A stretch of DNA of 64,000 bases from Cannabis sativa. Its lineage: Eukaryota > Streptophyta > Magnoliopsida > Rosales > Cannabaceae. Location of the stretch: positions 25,123,280-25,187,279 of the forward strand of contig NC_083605.1 in the NCBI RefSeq assembly GCF_029168945.1, read 5' to 3'. The notes below the pieces were generated by a model. The model did not search any database. It was given only the letters and a program-made list of their open reading frames with translations, and was not told the DNA's origin. Shown here piece after piece: positions 35,150 to 46,700 of the stretch (positions are counted from its first letter, which is position 1; the number at the start of each line of letters is the position of its first letter). The position numbers and the translations under genes were made by a program.

Positions 35150-37597
35150 CCTCGCAGATTTCAACCAAAAATTCATAACTTGCTCAAATCCAAACCAATT
35201 CAAACAAAACCTTCCAGACCTGCTATTTAGACCCTAAGGAACAATTCTAAAGAAAAAAAACCGAGCTTCATGCAAACAAACCAAAATCACCATTAAAGCT
35301 TCAAGCTTTGAGTTCCAAACTCAAACTTGATTAAACAACACCAACATGCATTCGATTCAGCCCAAACCTACTTAAACATGCATAATTTAACCTCTGAAAC
35401 CACAACAAAAATCAACAAAACAACAGCAACAGATTTCAACACTTCTCTTTGAAAACCATAGTTTTTGAGCCAAAATTTCATATCTCAATAAAATCAAGTA
35501 ATCACCAATCCTAACATGCTTGAATCAACATTTTAAATTATTAATAAACCTCTGAAATCAACATCAAAACACAACAGCAAGAACAACTCAAACAAGCATG
35601 CAAACATCATCTTTTCATCAAAATTCAAGAAACTAAAAGAAGAGAAACTAGACAAGGGTTACCTTTACTAAAATCACTCTAAACTTGAGAAAAACACTTG
35701 AATTTAGCAAAGAATCATAGCCCTAGCAGCCCCCCAAGCTTGGCCGAAAAAAGAGAGAGAAAGAGCTTGGAATTCTAACTTTTCTAACTTTGAAATTGTT
35801 TTAAATAATGAGAAAATGAAATGCTATTTTATCTCTTTACTTCAGCCAAAAGAAATGCTACATACACATATAATTACACCATATAAAGTCCACTAAAGGA
35901 CAAAATAACAATGGGGCAAAATGACCATTTTGCCCCTTCCCACTAAAATAGAATAACTAACACTAAAGGGGTATTTTGGGAAATTCTAAATTTCCGGCCA
36001 ATCCCGACATTTTCAATGTCTAATAAACCGTCCCAATAAACTAACCTACTAAGTTGTGATTTTACTGAGCCAAACACCGAGTTCCATGTTACCGGGCACC
36101 GGAAATGCAAAATTATGAAAATCACTAAATGACATAAAATGCATTTCAGAATTCAATAATAACAGTATAAATAATTATTTAAATATCTATAACTAATTTT
36201 CCATAATTAAACATAATTAACTGTTAATTTCCAAATTAAACTAAGCGGTCTTTACACGTACATTTTGGGAACATTATAGTACAATTGAGTGGGAGCACTA
36301 ATCATAGATATGAAATCTATAGCTTCTATCTAGACATAGAAGTGAAACGATGATTTTCTTCGAGCTTGGCTGAATAGAGATAAATGATTGGGCCTCATTT
36401 TAGTAATTATATTAGTTTACTGAAGTATCATTTATAGGTTGCTAAGTGTTTTAAGGATAAAATACATTGAAGGGTAGAACGATAAATTTGTCCCAATTCA
36501 ATGTAGATCATCTATAGAGGATCCTTGACTATTAGGATTGTAACAATGGATAATCATAACGTATCTATATCGTGGTACATATAGAGCGTTCTATTCACTG
36601 AGAGTGTATTCAATTCCAAATCTATAGTGGAGCAAGGCGGAATTAATAAGTTGAGAATTTACTTGGTGAATTCTAGATCTACTTATTGAAAGCTCGGTTA
36701 TATAGGTCCAAGGTCCCCTCACTAGTTGAGATAATACTGATTGCAGACTCATTTAATTGATTTTAATTAATCAATTATAATTCTAAAATTACACTATGTC
36801 TTATTTATGAATTTTCACTAAGCAAGGGCTTAATTGTGAAGAAAAGAGGTTTTAGGGTCAATTTGTTAATTAAAAGACTTTGTATGGTCTAATTAATAAA
36901 TTACATAAATGGCAATTTTATTTAATAATTAATTATAATTATTAAATAAATAGTTTTGGCATTTATAGGCTTGAATTGGAAAATATGGTATTATTGAAAA
37001 GAAGAATAAGTGGTTGAAAAAAGTGGCAAAATTATAACTAGAAAGTGGTCCATTTAATGTGTACGGCCAAGTGTGATTTTTTGCCCAATTTTTTATTCTT
37101 TTTTAATCTATATAATTCAACCCTAAGCCCTAGTTGAAATACTATAAAAGGAACATGATGCTCTCATCTCATCGACTTGACACTTTGTCAAGTTTTAGTC
37201 AACTTGACTATTCAACCAAACCTAGATGAGAGAGTTCCTTCCTTAGTGATTCAAACCTCCTTCATTGTTCTTCACCTATTTCGGCCTATAGTGAGTGAGT
37301 GACATGCCCACACATAGCAAGTCAAGTACTCGATCATAGTGAGTAAGATGGTGGTAACCAAACCCGAATGAGAGAAAGAGATCCAGGTTCAGATCTTGAT
37401 TATGCTCTACGACAGAAAGGAATCAAGTGCTAGAGATCTTGAACGAAAGGAGTCATATTATTCTGCTGCAATCAATGTAAGGTTTTCTTAAACCCTTATG
37501 TGTTTATTTCATTGTTTTAGATAATTCATATTTAGGATGTTAATTCAACATACTTGTTAGTAAATCTAGATCCTGGTAAAATATTCCCAACAAGTGT

Positions 37598-38442
37598 TAT
37601 ACCCGGGCTGGTCATAGGTACTCCTATTGACTGCTGGCTAGCCAGTGGCTGCATAATGGGGGTTGCTTTTCAGCCAGAGATCCCTAGCTAGCCCCCAAGC
37701 TACTGGTTGCCGGGATCTGGCTATTCTCGTTGTTTAACCTTTGAGCAAAGGTCTGTCCTCACTCTGGCAAGGAAAGATCCGTCCTAGTTCTTGAGCAACT
37801 TGGGGACAATCTTCCTTGAAGTGATCCCTAAGGAGATCCTGGCCTCTTGTGTCGATTCTCTGATTGAACCGTCTTATTAGATCGCTGGCCTCCCAGTTGT
37901 GACAATCTAATTCTGCTTGGTGAGATCGAAGGATGTACTCCTGGTCATCCATCCACCTAAAGAATTTACGTCTTTGCTGAGCGAATACATCACAATCAGC
38001 AGTACGTGATTCTTCAGTTAGGCTTGCACTACCTACTGCTTCCCTAAGTTTGGCCAACTCAAGGTCTTCACATAGGTCCAAGTGAGGCTCGCCCACTCCC
38101 AAGCCTGTCTCTCCAGTGTAGAACCAGACTTGAGGTCTAGTTGTTATTCCAGGAGGCTGCTGCCCCCTGGGTCCTTCCTTCAGTGGGCGGCGCCAATGAT
38201 GGATCTGCTTCTAGAGGTGTGGGCCTGCCACTTGGATCCACCGGGATGCTCGTGTCAGGTTGGCCAGTTGTGGTGGCCAGACTTGTTGCGCCTATTGGGG
38301 TGACGAGATTCATCACATCTGTAGTATTCATGGGGATTCCAATTGTGGCTAGAATCTGAGTGCCTGGATCTACGATCTGTGGGTCTTGAGGGAGACCTAA
38401 AGATGCAGATGGTGCTATAGTAGTTGTTCTTGTGTTCACCAT
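37598..38442 (-). pseudogene. Minus-strand gypsy gag, N-terminal part
   Basis: Starts at ATG 38442 (MVNTRTTTIAPSASLGLPQD), 50 bp downstream of the LTR end, the normal place for gag. A Pro/Thr/Ser-rich N-terminal region reaches about 38137. After a frame break, a charged helical region follows (from 38102: ELAKLREAVGSASLTEE, QQRRKFFRWMDDQEYILRSH) down to 37734. It is interrupted at 37597 by copia-2, and the capsid core continues at 25175. No pol belonging to this element is found in the window. Confidence 0.65.
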
Positions 38443-38491
38443 GGTATTTGATCAAATCACGATATCCACGCTCTCAATAAAAGTACCAAAC

Positions 38492-39343
38492 TATTGACCT
38501 TGAAAAATGATCAACCTACAGGGAGGTCATGCAGATCTGATGCTTGCCACGTGTGTGCACAAATAAGAATGAAAATCAATAGATAGTAGGATTTATTATA
38601 GAGGTTCGGCCCCCTTGTGATAGCATGTAATGACCTACTCTCCTTTTAGTTGTATTATACTGAGGGAATTACTGTCTATATCGTTATAAGTGGGCTATGC
38701 TATCGTACCTTTAGGATTACAATCAATTCTGGAAAAACTCAAGTGTTGGACAACCAAGGGTGTTAGACAACCTTTAGTGTCGGACAACCCAAGGCAGGCA
38801 TGTGAAAGAGAATGAAGAAGAGAGAGAGTTTATTTGACATTTGAGATCAAGTTTCTAGCTTAGAGGCAACTTGAGCAACTTAGGTTTTCAGTCAGAGGTT
38901 AATGCCTTTATATAGGAAGTCTTAAACCCTATGTTTACAATTCAAATCCCTTAGAAATCATATAGTTAGTTAGATATTTACAAAAGACCAAAATGCCCTT
39001 GTAACTAAATGTTATTCAGCTATTCTGTTGGGCTTTTGGGGCCCAATTTGCAGCCCATCTTTGTTGTCCACATGCAGGAGTGTCCTGTGGGGCCTGCAGA
39101 GCATCCTTTGGCCGTCCAGGCCCTTGTGCTGGCCAGTCTAGCTGGCGATGGTGCTGTCCACCTGGGCTGGCCGGCTAGCTCCTGAGAGTGAGCTAGTCTG
39201 TCACTTGATCCCCATTTGTATGCCAGGGCCTTCGTTTGTTCGGGTGCTGACTCGACCTTCCTTTTAGTGAGCTGTACTGCCACGTGACACTTGTTCTGTC
39301 CACGTAAGCATGCCACGTCATGAGGACAAAAATTGGGATACCA
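38492..39343 (-). repeat. 5' LTR of the minus-strand gypsy element
   Basis: On the minus strand it starts TGGTATCCCAATTTTTG (39343) and ends AAGGTCAATA (38492). It is homologous to the solo LTR 7947-8637. The minus-strand TATA box is in CCTTTATATAGGA near 38908-38920. Directly after the LTR end the minus strand reads TTTGGTACTTTTATTGAGAG, a primer-site-like segment usual for this kind of element. Length 852 bp. Confidence 0.6.
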
Positions 39344-39740
39344 GTTATATATATTTTTATTGAGGTGTATTTTTTTTTGTTGTATTTTATATATGTTTTA
39401 TTGTATAATATATCATTTTATTTTACATCATGTTTAGTTTTTACTTTATGATATATAAATGTGGTATATAATTTTGTATGAATTGTAAAATTATTTTAAT
39501 GGTTGTATATAATTTTGTTAGTATGGTATACATATTTTTTAATAATATTATATTATTTTTAAATTTTGTAGATACATATTTTATATTGTAGGTATATATA
39601 TTTTGTTGTATGGTCTATATTTTTTTGTTGTATATAGTATATCATTTATTTAAGATGATATTTAGTTTTTATTTTACTATATATAATGATTATATATAAA
39701 AATTTTGGCGTGGTATACATATTTTGATAGTTGTATCTAT
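39344..39740. other. AT-rich spacer with a diverged internal repeat
   Basis: No gene. Two similar stretches, TATATCATTTTATTTTACAT near 39408 and TATATCATTTATTTAAGATG near 39628, are each followed by TTTAGTTTTTA, which suggests an old duplication. Confidence 0.35.
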
Positions 39741-40377
39741 GAGCCAGTTTGACACAACTGTATTGTGAGGAAAAACAACTGTAGTTGTGCTGTGAGAAAA
39801 AGTAGCTGTAGAAAAAAAATAAGCAGATTATTTGGTAAATTATAAATTTTAAAGTGTTCTAAGATGTTAAGATTTTATTATAATGATCATGACTATAATG
39901 TTATAATATAGTTCATTATAATCACAAATATATATATAAAATTTTTATTTTTTATATATTTTAATTATTTCTCCCGATGTATTTTTAATTATTTTAATTA
40001 AAATTTTTTATAATATTTTTAAATTATATTTTTATCACGTATAAAAAAAAATACTCAAATATATAAAAAAAAAATTCTAACTTCATGTGGTATGCTAATA
40101 TTTAAAATATAAAATTAAATATTATTTATTTCATTATAATTTATTTATTTTAAATATATAAAAATATGTAAATATAGTTTTAGTACAAATAAATTTATTA
40201 GTCTTTTAATTAAAATAATTTTTTTAAAAGTTAGGTTGTACCAACTTTAACTTTTGAGTGTAGTTTTTTTATAAATTCTTTAATAAGTTGTTTTTAAATT
40301 GTTTACCAATTTTTTTTTTTATTACAACTTTTTCAAAAAGTAATTTTTAACTTTTCTAAAAATCGTATCAAACATGC
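39741..40377. mobile_element. MITE-like element, diverged copy (PIF/Harbinger-like)
   Basis: The left end GAGCCAGTTTGACACAAC and a degraded right end GTATCAAACATGC form imperfect terminal inverted repeats. The inside matches the better-preserved copy at 47866-48577, for example AAGTTAGGTTGTACCA near 40230. No coding capacity. The ends are approximate, and no target duplication is evident. Confidence 0.5.
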
Positions 40378-40942
40378 GTAATTTTATTAGCATCATATAT
40401 GGATTAAATTAATATGCATAATTTTGAATATTAACATACTAACTTTAATTTTATTATGATTTTTTTTGTAGTATATAATTTTATTATTATGATATATTAA
40501 TTTTTCAGTACTACAGTATATTAAATATTGTTGTATATATTTAATGATAATATTTTTATTCGTTATACTTACAATATATTAATATGCATAGTAAATTTAT
40601 ATAAATTAATTTTATTATTATATAATTTTTTTTTTTTAAAAAAAAACTAATGTGTAGTAAAAGTATTTTCATAAATTTGTATTAATTAATTTATTTCAAT
40701 TTGGCCATTTTGCTAAACTTAAAAAAAAAAAAAAAAAAAAAAAAATTACTTAACTAATAGAGCCATTTTCCACCAATAAAGGGCACATAACCGGTATTAG
40801 AAGAAAAAGCGAGGAGCCAATTGATATTTCGGCTAACTTTGTAATGCGATGAAGATAAGCTGAACGGCATAAGTTTGGAGTTGGGGTTAACAGACAAGAC
40901 AGACTTAAATGGTGGAAGCCTAATTTAGTTTTACTCGAAGCC
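40378..40942. other. Upstream region of FKBP20-2
   Basis: AT-rich, with a long A run at about 40721-40745. The segment 40746-40942 is less AT-rich and should hold the transcription start and 5' UTR. I see no clear TATA box at a convincing distance. Confidence 0.35.
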
Positions 40943-43312
40943 ATGATTATGATGCTTCCCTCAGCCCTGTCTTCTACACCTAAAGTTACGGTTCCTGGTA
41001 AGTCTCCTTAATACTTGACTACACACACCGGAGCATTGTTTATAGGTAATTGAACTTTTGTTGTTAAATTACTTTAAATTTTGCATTACCTTATTTCTCT
41101 TCTTTGGTATATCTCCGCATTCATATCTTTAATCTCTTTACACCAAATCAATGATTTTTCTTTCCCATTATATGTAAGAATAAAGATATAATGATAATAA
41201 TAATAATAATAATAAGCTTTTCAGTGTATGAGAATACACCTTTCAAATGAATAAACTGGAGGTAGCTTATGGAAAAAGTTCATATCTTTGTTCTTAATGT
41301 CATTTTATCTGGTTTACTCAAGGCTTATTCGGCGTGTAACTAACTTCTCGAGATTCAAAAAAAAAGAGAGTATATTTCTCATATTTCCATTAATGCAAGG
41401 TCACCCCATGATTTAATTAAGAAAATAAGAATGGTTACAAGAAAAGCCGGAAAATGTTTTCATCTGCATTAAACACACGATTTCATAAAAAAAATCTAGG
41501 CAACTTTTAAAAACTCTATAAGATTGCTGCCTCAAATTTAATTGGCATCTATTGGACTACATTTCTTGAGATTTGTGGGTTTTTTTTTGTTCCCAGTTTG
41601 AATGAACATGAACTAATAATTCACTATTCAAGTGTTATAACTCATGATTTAAATTCTTTATGTGGTACATTTTTGCCATTACTTTTGTTTCTTCACAATC
41701 ATGTTTACTATGGTTATGTTTTAGTTTTCTTCATCATCATTTTTGCTACATTCAGTGTATGGTACAACTCTATCAACATCTCCCATTCTAAGAGATTGCA
41801 TAGCTCAAACTAGCCATATAACCAGTAGCCATAGCTGCTCAATTCACAACTTGAAAGATGACAGGTACAATTTATGAATTGTTTCGAAAGTTTAGTTTAG
41901 TTTTTTACTAGAAGTTTAGTACTACCATGCTTGGAATCCTGAGTTGCTTAATGAGGACTTTGCTTTGGTTATTAGAGCACAGAATGGACATCAATTACAT
42001 TGTGATAAGAAATTAAGGAGGAGGCTTATCCTTCTTACTCCTTTTACATTAGGCCTGTTTCCAACTTCACCTGCATCTGGGAAGACAAAGAGTAAAAGTC
42101 CATACGATGAAAGACGCTTATTAGAACAAAACAAGCGGCGACAGAAAGAAAATAATGCCCCGGAAGACTTCCCTAATTTCATTAGAGAAGGTTTGTTATT
42201 TTTTTGCTTTGTTGATCTCTTAAACATGTACTAATGTTCTTATTGTGATTTCAATTGGTTTCTCTGAATTGAAACCTGATGCTTGAAACGTTTATACCAG
42301 GTTTTGAGGTTAAGGTGGTAACATCAGACGATTACATCAAGTGTGACTCAGGACTAATATACCGGGATTTTGAAGTTGGTAAAGGTGATTGCCCAAAGGC
42401 TGGTCAACAGGTTTTTATTTCATTTTGTTGTTTATTTTCTTAAGTCCATCATACACATTTGATCTGATAGTAAAAATAAAAATTAGATAATGCTCATGGG
42501 ATAAAGAAACCTTTTGGACCAAGCTCTCAAAGTAGGAATTTTTTTTAGTAAAGTTGGAATCTTATCTTTCAGAGTTTCTTTTGGATCATCAACTACTAAT
42601 GGCTTGAGATCCTCTGTAGGTGATCTTCCATTATGTTGGCTATAATGAATCTGGCCGTCGTATCGACAGTACCTACTTGCAGGGTGCTCCTGCAAGAATT
42701 CGCATGGGCACCAAAGCACTTGTTCCAGGTGAAGAGATCAATAATTTTAGGTTCTTTTCTCTCTAATATATGTAGTTAGCCAATACTCTCTTTTGCCAAT
42801 CCTTCCAAAAGAATAAAAAATAACAAGTGAGGATGATTAACCATATTTGTAAGAAATAACTTAACAATGAAGTCCTGTGCAGGTTTTGAGGAAGGAATAA
42901 AAGATATGAAAGCTGGGGGTAAGAGAAGAATAATCATTCCACCAGAACTTGGACCTCCTGTGAGTTTCACATCTCTTATTTTTTTCTTCTTCATTGTCTA
43001 CTGGAAATTTTTCTGATGGCTCCGCTTTTCATCTCTGGACTGTGTTTTGAGACCTCTTCTATATCTTCACTCCCTTCTTTATTGTTCTTGCTTTAAAAAT
43101 TGGTGGCCTTTATGGGTGTAACAGTACAAAATGAATTTGAGCCATTTTCCTTGATTTAATTGGTTTTAATAAGAAGCTCATGATTCAAACAGGTAGGACC
43201 TTCCACTTTCTTCAGCTCAAAACAATTTGAAGTCTTTGATGTGGAACTAGTCAGCATTCAGGACTGTCAAAGGAGGACTATTGGGTTTTATTCTGATTTT
43301 GTATGCACTTGA
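40943..43312 (+). CDS. FKBP20-2: FKBP20-2, chloroplast thylakoid-lumen FKBP-type peptidyl-prolyl isomerase (7 exons)
   Basis: Exons: 40943-40997, 41756-41864, 41976-42190, 42301-42410, 42620-42728, 42883-42959, 43193-43312. All introns are GT-AG, the frame is open, and the product is 264 aa (Arabidopsis homologue about 242 as I recall). Residues 1-90 look like a bipartite transit peptide: a Ser/Thr-rich start, then RRRLILLTPFTLGLFPTS (69-86), a twin-arginine-type hydrophobic core, with likely cleavage near ASG (88-90). KTKSKSPYDERRLLEQNKR follows, the wording that identified the homologue. The FKBP fold spans about 143-249 (VIFHYVGYNESG, RRIDSTYLQG, FEEGIKDMKAGGKRRIIIPP). The Arabidopsis protein is required for normal photosystem II supercomplex accumulation and has a redox-active C-terminal cysteine pair; here C250 and C263 keep it. 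The recognisable active-site Asp is present, but isomerase activity cannot be judged. The start is the first ATG and matches the homologue's M-I start. Confidence 0.92.
41193..41215 (+). repeat. (TAA)n microsatellite in FKBP20-2 intron 1
   Basis: An uninterrupted ATAATAATAAT... run of about seven units. Likely length-polymorphic. Confidence 0.85.
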
Positions 43313-43701
43313 ATAACTGAAGGCACATTTTTCTTAATTTGAAACATCGATTCTCGTCTAGCACCACGTTCATCGGTGACATCAAGAATAGACAATGAAT
43401 GTTTTACATCATGTTAATCTAAAAAAGATCCAATCACAAAAACACAGGTTCTGATATGGGATTATTATATGTGGAACTAGAATCAGGTACATGTATAATG
43501 GTGGATTTTTCAGGATACACATAATTATTATTATTGTTGAACATCACAAAATGGATGAAGTAATATACAGACGTAAAATAGAGAAATGAATTTCAGCTAA
43601 TAGACATTGATTCTAAGGAAGACAGATGCTAGGTTGACTCCAATACTGATGTAAACTAGACTGCTTAATGCTACAAGTGTACAACAGGCCAACAATGTTT
43701 A
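43313..43701. other. Convergent intergenic region (shared 3' UTR space)
   Basis: 389 bp separate the stop codons of FKBP20-2 (plus) and CAT9 (minus). No transposon or ORF is seen. Both 3' UTRs must lie here or overlap. I see no canonical AATAAA in the expected place for CAT9. Confidence 0.6.
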
Positions 43702-46700
43702 TCATAGAGGCTCTTCAGTAGGAGCTCTGTGATAGATTACAGTCCCTTCTGAATTTGGATTAGCATGATATTGCCCATAAAAGGCATAAACACCAATTGT
43801 AATAATACTGAGAACGACAAATCTGATCCAAGCTTCGTAGTGTAACTGCAAAAGAAGTTGAATATCAATGAGTATTTTTTTCTTTTTTTGCTAAATTTTC
43901 TTTTGTAAATATGTTTTTCTGTGTTGAAATTTGAATTCCTTATTTTTGTATAAATTCTAATATCAAAGATGATGAGATTAAGCAACCTGAGCAAATAAGA
44001 ACATGTTGAAGAAGATGCATACGGCTGGAACAACAGGAACCCCAGGACAAGAGAACCCTGGCGTATCTGCATAAGCCTGAGGAAGAGAATGATAAAACAT
44101 TCAAAACAAGAAAAGACAATACAAACATGCAGCCTATGTTACATCCATTATCACACATCAGAACTGTGTAATGAAATAACATAAAAGGTGAAACTAGTCG
44201 ATAAGAAATTTGCCAGTGCATTATTAATTGGATTAATAATAGAATACATATTCTTAGAAAGGGACCGCGTGCATTTTGCATGTTCCGATCAGTGATGAGA
44301 ACAAAAAGAACTCGCTGAGAATACAGATTAGTACTTACTTGGCGGAGCAAAAGAGCTATACAAGCTAGTACGGCAACAACTAAAGCTAAGAGTGCATATA
44401 TAAATGAAGCATTCAGGCGATAGGAGAGCCCAGCACCAAAACCACCCAGGGCAATCAAGAATAGGCAGATGACACCTTCCCTCCAGGTTGAGGTAGATAA
44501 CTGACTTTCTGTTTTACCTTTCCAGCGAAGAGATACAACACATGCTGCTACAACAGAGTAGCCTGTCTGAAAAAATGGAGAACATAAAGTGAGCACATTA
44601 AACGGGGCAAATGCTTCCTGAAGTTTGAACACTTAGTTGACAAATAGTTCAGTGGGTAATTAAGCTTTTCACATGAGCTGACTAACATGTTTTAGACATC
44701 GATGTATTTGGCACTGTCCACATATATCTTCAAAAATGTCCAATTCAAAACAGGAAATAACGACTTACCAAAGACCCAACTGAAAGAATATGGGATAGCA
44801 CATGCACATTAAAGAGCCCTGCCAAGACTCCAGCAACAGCTCCAACCCAGACTTGAGAGTGAACTGGAGTGTGGCTTTTTGAGTTTACTCTAGAAAATAT
44901 TGAAGGTAATAAACCGTCCCTTCCAAGACCAAGGTACAATCGAGACTGATCATAAGAAAGATATGGTCATTTATTCTTTCACACGTAACATATTCAAGCA
45001 CAAAATTATGTTGTATCGGTAAGGAGTCACCTGAACATAAAGACCAACTAGAAGTGTTGTTGTAAGTCCAGCTACAGCACCAACGCTTATCAAAATAGAC
45101 ACATATTTTAAACCCTTGGACGTAAAAGCATCAGCCAGTGGAGCATCTTCCCCTAGTAACTTGTATGGTACCATTCCAGTAATTACTAAACAGACAGCTA
45201 TGTATAGAGCAATACATATCAGAAGGCTACCCATTATGCCTATTGGCAGGTCACGCTGAAAACAAATATATATAAATTATATATAAGAAAACAGGGTAAA
45301 AGATTGCTTACTAAAATAATTGTTACCTGTGGTCTCTTTGATTCCTCCGCTGAATTAGCAACTGCATCGAACCCAACATATGCAAAGAACACTACAGTAG
45401 CTCCGGTTAGTATCTCTTTCACACCATTTGGGGCAAAAGGAGACCAATTTGAAGTATCAACCTCAAAAGAACCAACACAGACGACGATAAGAACTATGAC
45501 GATCTGCAACATATATAGTACGTTCTAAGTACAAACGAACTACTATTTAAATCTATGTCAGGTACAGATTCCTCAACTGTAATTTGAACACAAAATGGGA
45601 GCATCACCTTTAACGCAGTCATGACTGAGTTTACAGCAGAGGATTCACCGACACCCCAACAAAGAATCAAAGTAAGAAATACAAGGAGAATTGGAGCCAA
45701 TATATTGATGGACAACACTCCAAAGAACTCTTTACCCCCATGGCCAATCCAATCTGGAATGTTACCATTGAAAAATGGAAAGAGTTCTAGAATGGAAACA
45801 AGATAACTTGCCAAGCTACGAGCTATGCTAGCTGCCCCAATATGGTAGTCAAGCATTAGTTGTGCAAAAACAAGAAAGGCAGTGAGCTCATTAAAAGCTG
45901 AATATGCATACAGGTATGCTCCTCCGACAACAGCAGGAAAACGAGAAGAAAGCTCAGCATAACAGAGAGCATTAAGCACACAAGATATTCCAGCTAGAGC
46001 GAAACTAACGGTAACCCCTGCATTGTAAAAAAAATTATGCGTAAGGTGTGGAAACAAACCCCACTTACCTATATGATCATAATCTTCTATGATCAACTTC
46101 AGATCCCATTCACATTTGTTTTAATCTTATCATCAACTTCCCAACCAAATTAACTATATGATCTAGTTTCATGATCAAATTCCAATGAGCATTGCTCTTA
46201 CCCACCAATGGTGCCCAACAGTGGCACATTTAGCAATTTTTTATAATATTAATAAATGACAATATGTAGGACCCGATATTCAACATAGGTAAGACACCAC
46301 CAATTACCAATATGTTCTGAAGCATATGATCAAATACAAACCCCATTTACCTATAGGATCTTCGAATCGATTTCAGCAAAGAAGCAGATAAAAAGAAGAG
46401 CCCAAATTCTAAAAATTTCAGCATTTTCACCTATCTAACTTAATCATCGTATCTTATTCATCACGTTGGACCTTAATCTCATGGTCAACTTCCCACCCCA
46501 TATAGCAGCGTGATCTTAATGTAACATCAACTTCAGACCCCATCTACCAATAAGATCAAATTCAAACCCCATCTACCTATATGATCATAGTATCAACTTC
46601 AGAAATAAGCAAGCACATAAAGAAGATTTTAAATTCAACAGAATTCATAATTTGTCTCTATCTAGCTCAAAATCATCCAAATTAGCTATTTTAAGACAAT

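Larger units (their letters stand above)
33979..36256 (-). mobile_element. Gypsy (chromovirus-type) solo LTR, 2278 bp
   Basis: The plus strand reads TGTAACACCCTAAC...GGTCTTTACA with a perfect 5 bp target duplication CGTAC (33974-33978 and 36257-36261). Orientation is minus: its left end is the complement of TTAGGGTGTTACA, the 3' end of the plus-oriented gypsy LTR at 62556, and the adjacent about 180 bp is also similar. There is no internal region, so it is a solo LTR from LTR-LTR recombination. It contains a three-unit tandem repeat and three EcoRI-centred palindromes. It was inserted after copia-2. Confidence 0.9.
25181..37592 (+). mobile_element. Copia-2: LTR retrotransposon with a nested solo LTR
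   Basis: LTRs are 25181-27062 and 33431-37592; the latter is 1879 bp once the nested solo LTR and one duplication copy are removed, against 1882 bp for the left LTR. Target duplications are AGTTT (25176-25180) and AGTGT (37593-37597). The internal part (27063-33430, 6.4 kb) has a primer site, GC-rich cassette, AT-rich leader, repeated leader motif and decayed pol, with no open gag. It is the best complete reference for the family structure in this window. It splits the same gypsy gag as copia-1. Confidence 0.85.
33431..37592 (+). repeat. Copia-2 3' LTR, interrupted by a solo LTR
   Basis: The LTR halves are 33431-33978 and 36257-37592. The break falls within GATACGTACATTTTGGG, which is intact in the left LTR (near 25720). 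Removing 33979-36256 and one copy of CGTAC restores a colinear LTR of 1879 bp. Confidence 0.9.

Noticed and set aside
38082..38303. Plus-strand frames over the gypsy gag
   Set aside because: Shadows of the minus-strand gag, which has the ATG just after the LTR and family-like sequence.
40721..40745. A run as the poly(A) tail of another retroelement
   Set aside because: No LINE or SINE body is visible to its left and no flanking duplication could be identified; it may be simple sequence.
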